In this document: piece after piece, positions 42,474 to 49,590 of the stretch | How positions within the stretch are numbered: the first letter of the stretch is position 1 | Layout of the letters: every line of letters begins with the position of its first letter | Origin: an uncultured Crocinitomix sp. | GTDB lineage: Bacteria > Bacteroidota > Bacteroidia > Flavobacteriales_D > Crocinitomicaceae | Direction of reading: 5' to 3' | Length of the DNA stretch: 49,590 bases | Assembly (NCBI GenBank): GCA_937136425.1 | Contig: CAKZON010000029.1 | Span: 1-49,590 of the forward strand | Translations under genes and position numbers: made by a program | Notes under the pieces: model-generated | Told to the model about the DNA's origin: nothing | Seen by the model: the letters and a program-made list of their open reading frames with translations, nothing else | Databases searched by the model: none

Positions 42474-43700
42474 CTATTCTTTAATTATGCGTTGTATTAA
42501 AAATCTACTTGGCAAATAAGCTGCCAAGGTTCCAAATGTCATTGTTATAGTTAAGATTAAGAATAAGTCTCCCCATTTTAATATAATGGGGAAATATTCC
42601 TCAACACTATTATTCATAGCGATTAATCCAACCTCTTGCTGTAGATAACAAACACCATACCCAAGTCCTAAGCCCAACAACAAGCCTATGAAGTTAATCA
42701 ATAATCCTTCAAAAAAGAATATACGCCTTAACTGAATTGCTTTTGCGCCTAACGCGTGCAAGGTTTTCATATTTTCTTTTTTCTCAATGACCAACATTGT
42801 TATGGAGGCCACCATATTAAATGTGGCCAAAAAGAAAATAAAACCTAGCAACAAGGTTGTAATCCATTTTTCGCTTTGACTAGTTTCGTATATCAATTGA
42901 TTTTGTTCAAAACTGGTTTTAACCTGAAAGCTTCCTCCAAGCATTAATTCTAACTCGGCTTTTTTCTGATTTAAATCTATTCCCTCAACAAAATCCATTT
43001 CAACTTGCGATATTTCATTTTTATAATTAAAAATATCTGAGGCGTAGTCTAAAGGTACGATTAAGAAGTTTTGATCAACATCATTATTATAGCTGAATAC
43101 GCCAACAATTGGAATTTGTGAGGTTGTAAAAGCATCTATATTTTTAAGTTGATTACGACTAATACGCTCCTCTCTATTTGGCGAGTAAATTGTAAAGTAT
43201 TCGTACTGCCCTTCGTATTGATAAATATAGCCATCTAAATTTTCAATTGCTCCACCGCCAATTAAGGCAAAAGGACCATACTCATCTTCAATGATTCCAC
43301 GGCCATCTAAAAGATGATCATCCATTTCGCTCATTTCCAAAAAAGATTCTTCTACCCCCTTTATTGTTCCGATAATAAAATTATCCAAATGCTTAACAAT
43401 TGCAATTTCTTCAATAACCTCAGAATAATTAACGAGTCCATCCATTTGGTAGACTTGCTCAGGAATAAATGTCCTGTCAAACGTTTTGGTTTGTATAGAA
43501 GTAATTTCAATATCTGACTCAAATGAGCTAAACATTCTTAAAACCAAACCTTCAATTCCGTTAAAACCAGAAAGGATTATGACCATTGCAGCTGTCGAAA
43601 TCATGATTCCGAAAATGGAAACGCCTGAAATAATATTGATAACGTTTTGCGTTTTCTTAGAAAACAAATAACGCCGTGCTATATAAAAAGAGGAATTCAA
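42474..43700 (-). CDS. LolC/LolE-type ABC transporter permease (FtsX/MacB family)
   Basis: The 408-residue permease has one N-terminal membrane segment (about 22-47, IISGVSIFGIMISTAAMVII), a periplasmic core domain of about 220 residues, and three membrane segments in the C-terminal part. This is the FtsX-like layout of LolC/E. The cytoplasmic N-terminus FYIARRYLFSKKTQNVINII is typical. In LolCDE such permeases extract lipoproteins from the inner membrane for delivery to the outer membrane. No ATPase gene is adjacent, so it must work with one encoded elsewhere. It is 6 bp from rbfA. Confidence 0.88.
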   Translation of the reverse strand: MNSSFYIARRYLFSKKTQNVINIISGVSIFGIMISTAAMVIILSGFNGIEGLVLRMFSSFESDIEITSIQTKTFDRTFIPEQVYQMDGLVNYSEVIEEIAIVKHLDNFIIGTIKGVEESFLEMSEMDDHLLDGRGIIEDEYGPFALIGGGAIENLDGYIYQYEGQYEYFTIYSPNREERISRNQLKNIDAFTTSQIPIVGVFSYNNDVDQNFLIVPLDYASDIFNYKNEISQVEMDFVEGIDLNQKKAELELMLGGSFQVKTSFEQNQLIYETSQSEKWITTLLLGFIFFLATFNMVASITMLVIEKKENMKTLHALGAKAIQLRRIFFFEGLLINFIGLLLGLGLGYGVCYLQQEVGLIAMNNSVEEYFPIILKWGDLFLILTITMTFGTLAAYLPSRFLIQRIIKE

Positions 43701-43706
43701 ACTAAT

Positions 43707-44045
43707 TTATTCCCCTAAAAGTTTATCAATTTCCTGTGCATAGCTAATGCTATCATCAATGTAAAAACTAAAATCAGGAATTCGTCTTAAACTTTTACCT
43801 AATCTTTTTCCCATTTCGTAGCGAATAGAATCTTTATGTGCTTTAATATTTTTATACACCTCTTGCACATCTTTATGCCCAAAAATACTTACGTACGCTT
43901 TTAAATAAGACATGTCAGGAACCATACGAACCTCTGTTACTGAAACCATTGCTCCCAAACACACTGTACGCGCATTTTCTCTAAAATACTTCCCCAATTC
44001 AGCCTGAATTACAGCCTGTACCTTTTTTTGTCTAATTGAACTCAT
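43707..44045 (-). CDS. rbfA: 30S ribosome-binding factor RbfA
   Basis: RbfA assists late 30S maturation and processing of 16S rRNA, and has a single KH fold. The 112 residues show SIRQKKVQAVIQAELGKYF, VSVTEVRMVPDMSYLKAYVS, KAHKDSIRYEMGKRLG and RRIPDFSFYIDDSISYAQEI, the standard family blocks. It starts the minus-strand series that continues with the LolC/E-type permease. A -7 box stands 4 bp before its ATG. Confidence 0.95.
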   Translation of the reverse strand: MSSIRQKKVQAVIQAELGKYFRENARTVCLGAMVSVTEVRMVPDMSYLKAYVSIFGHKDVQEVYKNIKAHKDSIRYEMGKRLGKSLRRIPDFSFYIDDSISYAQEIDKLLGE

Positions 44046-44049
44046 ACTG

Positions 44050-44057
44050 CAAAAGTA
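44050..44057 (-). promoter_or_regulatory. -7 element directly before rbfA
   Basis: Read on the minus strand, TACTTTTG (44057 to 44050) fits TAnnTTTG and is 4 bp from the rbfA ATG at 44045. No clear TTG lies 19-21 bp upstream; a heptamer array occupies that region. Confidence 0.5.
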
Positions 44058-44069
44058 GTAATTGTTACT

Positions 44070-44099
44070 AGTCTTTAGTATCTAGTCTTTAGTTTTTAG
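44070..44099. repeat. AGTCTTT heptamer array upstream of rbfA
   Basis: The units are AGTCTTT, AGTATCT, AGTCTTT and AGTTTTT, then AG. The unit order mirrors the array at 20992-21021 (first and third units identical, second unit AGTATCx). It lies in the divergent gap between rbfA and the ABC exporter. Confidence 0.7.
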
Positions 44100-44246
44100 C
44101 TATTTAGTTGACTTGTATAACAAAAAGTCTACCTGCTTCATTAAACCTCAGCGTCAATATGATTTAAAAAAATTAGCAATTGAGTAAATAAACTTTTGAT
44201 TATGGAAAACAAATCTATTTTTTCTGCGTTATTCAAAATTCAATCC

Positions 44247-44254
44247 TACTTTTG
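44247..44254 (+). promoter_or_regulatory. -7 element directly before the ABC exporter gene
   Basis: TACTTTTG fits TAnnTTTG and ends 6 bp before the GTG at 44261. This argues against the upstream TTG at 44252, which overlaps the box, as the start codon. Confidence 0.5.
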
Positions 44255-44260
44255 TGCCCT

Positions 44261-46114
44261 GTGAAAGGAATTGTTCAATTATTTAAGCTTACGTTCATCT
44301 ATAAGCGAACGACATTTATTGTCATTCTAAGCAATTTACTATTCGTAATATTTAACTTATTATCACTTGTACTATTTATTCCTTTCTTAAAAATTATTTT
44401 TGAGACAGAAGAGTCAGGTGAATTAATAACTGAAATTGAACCTATTGTCAAGCCTGTATGGGAAAACCGAGAGAGCTTGTTTGGTTATTTTGGTGAATAT
44501 TTCGAATTTTTACAACAAGACTTTGTCATTGCGCACGGAAAAGAGGGCGCCTTATATTTTGTTTGTATTTCTGTTTTGATTGCATTTTTTCTTAAGAACT
44601 TGTTTCGTTATAGCGCTGTCTATCATCAGTCCTTTTTAAGAATGGCTGTTGTGCGTGACTTGCGTAAAAAGTTATTTAATCGAGCAATGCACCTCCCTCT
44701 TTCATTTTATTCTGAAGAGAAAAAAGGAAATTTATTAACACGACTAACAGCAGATTTAAATGAAGTTGAAATTGCAGTAGTATCAACGTTAGAACTTGTT
44801 TTTAGAGAACCATTAGCAATTGCTGTTAATTTAATTATCCTCTTTTATTTAAGTCCTGAACTTACTACATTCTCGTTAATACTATTACCAATTAGTGCTT
44901 TAGTCATTTCTAGAATTAGAAAAAGCTTAAAACGTACCTCGCAAAAAGGACAAGAGCAAATGAGTGAATTGGTTTCAAACATTGAGGAAAGCTTAGGAGG
45001 TATTCGAGTAATAAAAGCTTTTACGGCTGAAAAAATTGCTTTGGGTCGTTTTTCTAATAAGAATAATCATCATCAAAGTTTAATTACACGAGCTTTTAGA
45101 AAAAAAGACCTTGCTTCACCTCTAAACGAAGTATTTGGAGCAGCTGTTTTAATTGCAATTGTTTGGTTTGGAGGAAAACTAGTATTAGATAATGAAGGAG
45201 AAATGAATGGAGAACAATTCATAGCTTTCATTGTTATTTTTTCACAATTTTTAAGGCCAGTTAGTAGCATTGCAAGCGCCCTAACATATTTGAAAAAAGC
45301 CGAAGTATCATTAAATCGTGTAAATGAAATTATAGATATTGAAGATCCGATTAAAGACCCTAAAGAACCAGTACAAAAAGAAGAACTTACAACTCAAATT
45401 ACTTTTAACCAAGTAGGATTTGCTTATGATGAGGATCCTGTCTTAAAAGATATCTCCTTTAATCTAGAAAAAGGAAAAACGGTTGCATTGGTTGGAGAAT
45501 CTGGTAGCGGAAAATCTACCTTATCAGATTTAATTCCGCGATTTCATGATGTTACACAAGGTGAAATATTGATCGACAATGTGAATATTCAAGCTTTACT
45601 GAAAAAAGACTTGAGAAAGCTAATTAGCGTAGTCACGCAAGAATCAATTTTGTTTAACGATTCCATTCGCAACAATATTAGCTTTGGAATACCAGACGCC
45701 ACTCAAGAAGAAATAATTGATGCTGCCAAAGTGGCTAACGCCCATGATTTTATTATGCAACTTGAAAATGGATATGACACCATTATCGGAGATCGTGGAA
45801 ACAAGTTATCAGGGGGACAAAAACAACGAGTAAGCATTGCCAGAGCGGTTCTTTCTAAAGCGCCAATCATGATTTTGGACGAGGCTACATCAGCCTTAGA
45901 TACGGAATCAGAAAAACTTGTTCAAGACGCACTAGATAAATTAATGCAAAACAGAACATCTTTAGTTATTGCGCACCGCTTGAGCACAATTCGTCATGCT
46001 GACCTAATACTTGTTTTAAAAAATGGTGTAATCGTTGAAAGAGGAAACCATCATGAGTTAATAGCGGCCGAGGGCTACTATAAGTCTCTTTGCGATATTC
46101 AACAAGTGATATAA
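44261..46114 (+). CDS. ABC exporter, MsbA-like (fused membrane and ATPase domains)
   Basis: I use the GTG at 44261, giving 617 residues. The N-terminal 340 residues contain six membrane segments of a type I exporter, with the coupling region MSELVSNIEESLGGIRVIKA. The ATPase domain has Walker A GESGSGKST (about 410), Q loop VTQESILF, signature LSGGQKQR, Walker B IMILDEATSALD and the H loop AHRLST. The closest recognisable group is MsbA-like lipid or drug exporters, active as a homodimer. Substrate cannot be assigned, though lipid A core transport is plausible. It is divergent from rbfA, with the PrsW-like gene 53 bp downstream. Confidence 0.93.
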   Translation: MKGIVQLFKLTFIYKRTTFIVILSNLLFVIFNLLSLVLFIPFLKIIFETEESGELITEIEPIVKPVWENRESLFGYFGEYFEFLQQDFVIAHGKEGALYFVCISVLIAFFLKNLFRYSAVYHQSFLRMAVVRDLRKKLFNRAMHLPLSFYSEEKKGNLLTRLTADLNEVEIAVVSTLELVFREPLAIAVNLIILFYLSPELTTFSLILLPISALVISRIRKSLKRTSQKGQEQMSELVSNIEESLGGIRVIKAFTAEKIALGRFSNKNNHHQSLITRAFRKKDLASPLNEVFGAAVLIAIVWFGGKLVLDNEGEMNGEQFIAFIVIFSQFLRPVSSIASALTYLKKAEVSLNRVNEIIDIEDPIKDPKEPVQKEELTTQITFNQVGFAYDEDPVLKDISFNLEKGKTVALVGESGSGKSTLSDLIPRFHDVTQGEILIDNVNIQALLKKDLRKLISVVTQESILFNDSIRNNISFGIPDATQEEIIDAAKVANAHDFIMQLENGYDTIIGDRGNKLSGGQKQRVSIARAVLSKAPIMILDEATSALDTESEKLVQDALDKLMQNRTSLVIAHRLSTIRHADLILVLKNGVIVERGNHHELIAAEGYYKSLCDIQQVI

Positions 46115-46167
46115 ATTTATTTGCTAACAATATTGACTTATGTTATTTATTTTAGTAAATTGCTAAA

Positions 46168-48348
46168 ATGATTGTCAAATTAATATTTTTAGCTATTACT
46201 CTAGTATTAGGTTTAATCTTTTTAATTGGAATAGTTAAACACATTATCAAGGTTTGGCCAGACAAGAAAAAACGCCTTTTATTTGGCGGATGGATCATTT
46301 CACTTGCAGCTATTATTTACATCCCCATTTTGATTGTAAATGAATTCGCTACTAAATATCAGCACACCACCTACTCCTCAAGTTGGCAAACAATTGACTC
46401 GAATTTTGAACGTGATTCACTAACAAAAGCCGTTCACAACCATTATGAAGACATAGCAAACTTCAAAAACACAATTAATTCACTTACCGCGCACATTAAT
46501 TATCCAAAAAGCTTCTTCAAAGATGACTTTAATAATATTTTGCTAATTGATAATTTCAAACAATTAATTGCATCTCCTGACACATTGGAAAGTGATTATG
46601 GATATGTTTTATTAGCAATCCATCAAAACAACATGGAAAAGGATCCTACGCAGATCCAGAATCTTTTAGATCTTGTTAATGATCAATCCATTGATTATTT
46701 CAATTATGCACAAGCCTTCACATACTACCGCCATTATTCCATGTCAAAAATTGACACTGTTGAATATTATTTATTGGAAAGCATAGCTGAAAATAACAAT
46801 AACTCAGATTCATACGCGCTCCTATCTCGTCTCTATTATCACTCCGAGCAACCAGAAAAATTAGCCGCACTATTAAATGATGAGAACACCTCAGAATTTG
46901 TCCCTTATTGGGTAAAAAGAGGCACCTATTTCTCCGATATTGATTTTATCAATTATTGGTCTACTATTCTATCCGTAGATATTGAAGCTATAAATGCTGC
47001 AGGATTTTTTGCTGCTTTTATTATCCTCTGTTTTTGGATGTTTTTCTTACGTAAAATGGATATTTACGAACCTGAAAAATGGCACCACTTAATCATTACA
47101 TTTTTACTAAGTATTGTTTGCATGCATTTACTTTATCCTGCTCATGATTTTTTGTGGGATATTTTAGAATATAACAGACCAAGTAATCCGGTAAGTGACT
47201 TTGGATACCTTACCGTTTCTGTAGGAATGGTTGAAGAATTTGTAAAAATCTTACCTGTACTTATCATGCTCAAATTTAGCAAAGGAATTAATGAACCATT
47301 TGACTATATACTCTACGCATCAGTATCTGCTTTGGGGTTTGCATTTGTTGAGAACATTGGCTATTTCGGAGATCAAGAATTGGGAAACATTGCAATTAGA
47401 GGATTCCAATGCTGTCTTGTTCACATTGCATTTTCATCAACAGTAGCCTATGGTTTAATGCTTGGGAAGTATCGAAAAAACTACAATAAGTATGGCATTT
47501 TTATTTTGTTCTTTGTTATTGCATCTGCATTTCATGGTTTCTACGATTTTTGGTTGATGGATTGGTGGGCAGTTGAATATGATTGGGTAAGCAGTATTAC
47601 CACTTTAGTTTTGTTACACTTATGGGTAACCTATGCTAACAACACCCTAAACATTTCAAATTTCTATCGTCCAGAAGTTCAATTTAAAACTGATTGGATA
47701 AAGTATTTAGCCTTTACAATTTTTGTAGCCATACTTATGCTGAGTTATACAATAGTAAGTTTTAATTATGGCTGGTGGTATGGCAATCATCATTTAACAC
47801 TTTCTGCCTTTGATTTATTATTGGTCGTTTCGTATTTTACTTTATCTCTAGGATTCATGTCTATTACCAGGGGGTATATAAAACCACTCCAATTTCCATT
47901 TAACTTTTTATTTCCTTCTAAAAAGTCAACACCTAATTTATCTGATGAATGGATACAGCTCACCCCATCTCCAAAATTTAGTATTGATACTGAAGCAACT
48001 ACAGATAAAGAATCACTATTAACTACTGCACAATTAACTAGACAAGTTGTTATTGATGACTCATTAAATGCTTATCTAGTGACATTATCAACTCCAATTA
48101 CAGTTAACGGAGAATTGGTTTATCAAGTAATTATTACACCTGAATGGGAAGGAAAATCTTTCAATCACTCCAAACGTGTATTGACTCAAATTTATTTGAT
48201 AAATGACTTCGCTGATTTAGATAAAGCATTTTTACATTTTTCTGATTTTAAAATGCTTGGTCGCGTTTTCTCAAAACATATTAAAGCACCTCAAAACAAC
48301 AAAATTGTGAAGACGGAAAACCCTAACCAAACAGCCCTAAGTTCTTAA
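46168..48348 (+). CDS. PrsW-family intramembrane metalloprotease with large extracytoplasmic insert
   Basis: The 726-residue protein has two N-terminal membrane segments and a hydrophilic region of about 200 residues (about 60-270) that looks helical and TPR-like. A block of about eight membrane segments follows. That block carries the PrsW motifs: MVEEFVKILP (Glu355, Glu356), FAFVENIGYF (about 393), CLVHIAFSST (His about 419) and ASAFHGFYDFW (His about 456). PrsW proteases cleave membrane proteins such as anti-sigma factors. The C-terminal 100 residues are soluble. Typical PrsW is 200-350 residues, so this one carries extra domains at both ends. Its end overlaps the convergent DUF1501 gene by 26 bp. 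Confidence 0.82.
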   Translation: MIVKLIFLAITLVLGLIFLIGIVKHIIKVWPDKKKRLLFGGWIISLAAIIYIPILIVNEFATKYQHTTYSSSWQTIDSNFERDSLTKAVHNHYEDIANFKNTINSLTAHINYPKSFFKDDFNNILLIDNFKQLIASPDTLESDYGYVLLAIHQNNMEKDPTQIQNLLDLVNDQSIDYFNYAQAFTYYRHYSMSKIDTVEYYLLESIAENNNNSDSYALLSRLYYHSEQPEKLAALLNDENTSEFVPYWVKRGTYFSDIDFINYWSTILSVDIEAINAAGFFAAFIILCFWMFFLRKMDIYEPEKWHHLIITFLLSIVCMHLLYPAHDFLWDILEYNRPSNPVSDFGYLTVSVGMVEEFVKILPVLIMLKFSKGINEPFDYILYASVSALGFAFVENIGYFGDQELGNIAIRGFQCCLVHIAFSSTVAYGLMLGKYRKNYNKYGIFILFFVIASAFHGFYDFWLMDWWAVEYDWVSSITTLVLLHLWVTYANNTLNISNFYRPEVQFKTDWIKYLAFTIFVAILMLSYTIVSFNYGWWYGNHHLTLSAFDLLLVVSYFTLSLGFMSITRGYIKPLQFPFNFLFPSKKSTPNLSDEWIQLTPSPKFSIDTEATTDKESLLTTAQLTRQVVIDDSLNAYLVTLSTPITVNGELVYQVIITPEWEGKSFNHSKRVLTQIYLINDFADLDKAFLHFSDFKMLGRVFSKHIKAPQNNKIVKTENPNQTALSS

Positions 48349-49501
48349 ACTCTTTACTAAGCACAGCTTTTGAATCTACATTTAACGTTTTCTGCAGCAG
48401 TTCTTGATAAACACTTCTAAAATCGACCTTATAGCGCGGATCTCCTTTTTCAAGGTTATCCAAATCAATTTGATTGTATGTCATTGCAGTTGAAGACAAG
48501 TCAGAATCAATAACGAACATAACATTTGCTGCGCCGTGGTCTGTTCCGCGGCTTGCGTTTTCTTTTAGTCGACGTCCAAATTCTGAAAACACAACCACCG
48601 TTGTTTCTTTCAAAAGATTGTCTTTTTCTAAATCTGCAATAAAACTTTCAACTCCATTGTTCAACTCTTGAAATAATCGCACTTGCGAATTTAATTGGTT
48701 TACGTGAGTATCAAACCCTCCCAACTCAGTATAAAAAACAGGCGTTTGAATATCAGATTTGATTAAGGTTGCAATTTGCTTTAGTTGTTGCCCCAACCTT
48801 CCTTTATATTCTGAAGTATTGGTTTTCAACTTATATTGATCGAAAATATATTCAGCAGAGTTTTTTGTATCGTTAAAGGTTTTGTATAAAAAATTTAATT
48901 CATCATTTTCTGAGGATGGCGTCTGCAAATTATCGAAAAAGTCAGAATGAATACTATCATAAAAAGCCTTTGGGTTTGTGAGCGCAATTCCAGAAAGTCC
49001 CTCACCTTTCATAGCTAAAGATAAACTACCGCTTACTTGAATTCCTTGATGAGCTTGCTCACAATTATTATCTAAATAACGCCCTATCCAACCCGTTTGC
49101 AAATACTCGTTAGAATCAGATCCAGTATGCCAAATATCCATTGACCGGAAGTGTGAACGATTTGGATTTGGATAACCCACTGAATTAATAATTGAAAGTA
49201 GTCCTCTTTTCTCTAAATCATGAAACGCCTTTAATTCTGGATGGAAACCAAATTTATTATCAATCCTTAATAAGTCCTTAGCAGGAATTCCTATTGCCGA
49301 CCTGTTATTATAATAAGCATCCAAACCATGAGGCACTACAGCATTCAACCCATCATTTCCTCCACTAAGCTGAATAACAACTAGACGTTTTTTACTGTTC
49401 AACAATTGGCTAGAAAACGTTCCCGCTCTTAAAAATGAAGGCACTAAAAGTCCTCCGGCGGTAATTAACCCTGCTTTTTTTATAAAATCTCTTCTCTTCA
49501 T
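48323..49501 (-). CDS. DUF1501 protein with Tat signal
   Basis: I choose ATG 49501 (MKRRDFIKKAG), which directly gives a twin-arginine signal (RRDFIK) and a hydrophobic segment; the longer frame to 49525 runs into the heptamer repeat. The 392-residue product has the DUF1501 blocks: KRLVVIQLSGGNDGLNAVVP, NRSHFRSMDIWHTGSDS, YTELGGFDTHVNQ, and TVVVFSEFGRRLKENASRGTDHG (quoted as VFSEFGRR and GTDHG), related to the sulfatase/phosphatase fold. It is exported folded to the periplasm. DUF1501 genes are usually paired with DUF1800 genes, and one might lie just past the right edge. The function is unknown. Confidence 0.88.
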   Translation of the reverse strand: MKRRDFIKKAGLITAGGLLVPSFLRAGTFSSQLLNSKKRLVVIQLSGGNDGLNAVVPHGLDAYYNNRSAIGIPAKDLLRIDNKFGFHPELKAFHDLEKRGLLSIINSVGYPNPNRSHFRSMDIWHTGSDSNEYLQTGWIGRYLDNNCEQAHQGIQVSGSLSLAMKGEGLSGIALTNPKAFYDSIHSDFFDNLQTPSSENDELNFLYKTFNDTKNSAEYIFDQYKLKTNTSEYKGRLGQQLKQIATLIKSDIQTPVFYTELGGFDTHVNQLNSQVRLFQELNNGVESFIADLEKDNLLKETTVVVFSEFGRRLKENASRGTDHGAANVMFVIDSDLSSTAMTYNQIDLDNLEKGDPRYKVDFRSVYQELLQKTLNVDSKAVLSKEFKNLGLFG

Positions 49502-49513
49502 AAACTTCTTTTC

Positions 49514-49590
49514 TTCAATGTTCAATGTTCAATGTTCAATGTTCAATGTTCAATGTTCAATGTTCAATGTTCAATGTTCAATGTTCAATG
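49514..49590. repeat. Perfect TTCAATG heptamer array (at least 11 copies), open at the window end
   Basis: Eleven uninterrupted copies of TTCAATG fill 49514-49590 and continue beyond the window. The array begins 13 bp upstream of the DUF1501 ATG, so it forms the leader or promoter region of that gene. Confidence 0.97.

Noticed and set aside
1..49590. tRNA, rRNA, riboswitch or insertion-sequence genes
   Set aside because: I read the gaps on both strands and found no cloverleaf, rRNA segment, terminal inverted repeats with a transposase, or recognisable riboswitch core. A covariance-model search would be decisive.

Overview
The window is AT-rich, densely coded chromosomal DNA of a Bacteroidota bacterium, most likely in or near Flavobacteriales. 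The evidence is concordant. There are DUF4249 lipoproteins beside a TonB-dependent receptor, a LytS/LytTR sensor-regulator pair, DUF2490, DUF1501 and PrsW proteins, and many lipoproteins with short N-terminal signals. Shine-Dalgarno sequences are scarce, and promoters have the phylum-specific TTG / TAnnTTTG shape (the best one is at 9242-9272). The division cluster has the Bacteroidota gene order and its MurE carries the DNPR signature of a meso-diaminopimelate-adding enzyme. I saw no rRNA, tRNA, IS element, phage gene or CRISPR array.

Layout. 1-2.4 kb: minus-strand genes for a DUF2490 outer-membrane protein, a CotH-like lipoprotein that stops early, a GNAT acetyltransferase and a small unknown. 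2.4-3.7 kb (plus): a 38-codon ORF abutting, at TAAATG, a SPASM-domain protein of the grasp-with-spasm type, without a visible ATP-grasp partner; this is the most unusual locus here. 3.7-10.8 kb (minus): two tandem paralogous CotH/beta-helix lipoproteins, a PqqB-like metallo-hydrolase lipoprotein and a small lipoprotein. 11.0-13.5 kb (plus): a CpsB-like PHP phosphatase, an unknown acidic/basic small protein and a SUMF1-domain protein.

13.6-30.3 kb (minus) is YqeY followed by the complete dcw cluster, read from right to left: mraZ, rsmH, ftsL-like, PASTA penicillin-binding protein, murE, mraY, murD, ftsW, murG, murC, ftsQ, ftsA, ftsZ. The products carry UDP-MurNAc peptide assembly (MurC, D, E) through lipid I and II (MraY, MurG) to septal polymerisation and cross-linking (FtsW, PBP), organised by FtsQ, FtsL, FtsA and FtsZ. 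The mraZ leader has two GTGGx-N5 repeat arrays in opposite orientation that look like autoregulatory MraZ sites. Several gaps inside the cluster contain short tandem arrays, all with a 7-bp period.

30.7-37.9 kb: an RDD membrane protein; then a minus-strand unit of a TonB-dependent receptor and three DUF4249 lipoproteins, with a divergent LytS-type kinase and LytTR regulator. 37.9-44.0 kb (minus): rbfA, a LolC/E-type permease, an S9 peptidase, a membrane-anchored LuxR-type regulator and an esterase-TPR lipoprotein-like secreted protein. 44.2-49.6 kb: an MsbA-like ABC exporter and a PrsW-like membrane protease (plus), convergent with a Tat-exported DUF1501 protein whose upstream region is an 11-copy heptamer repeat running off the window end.
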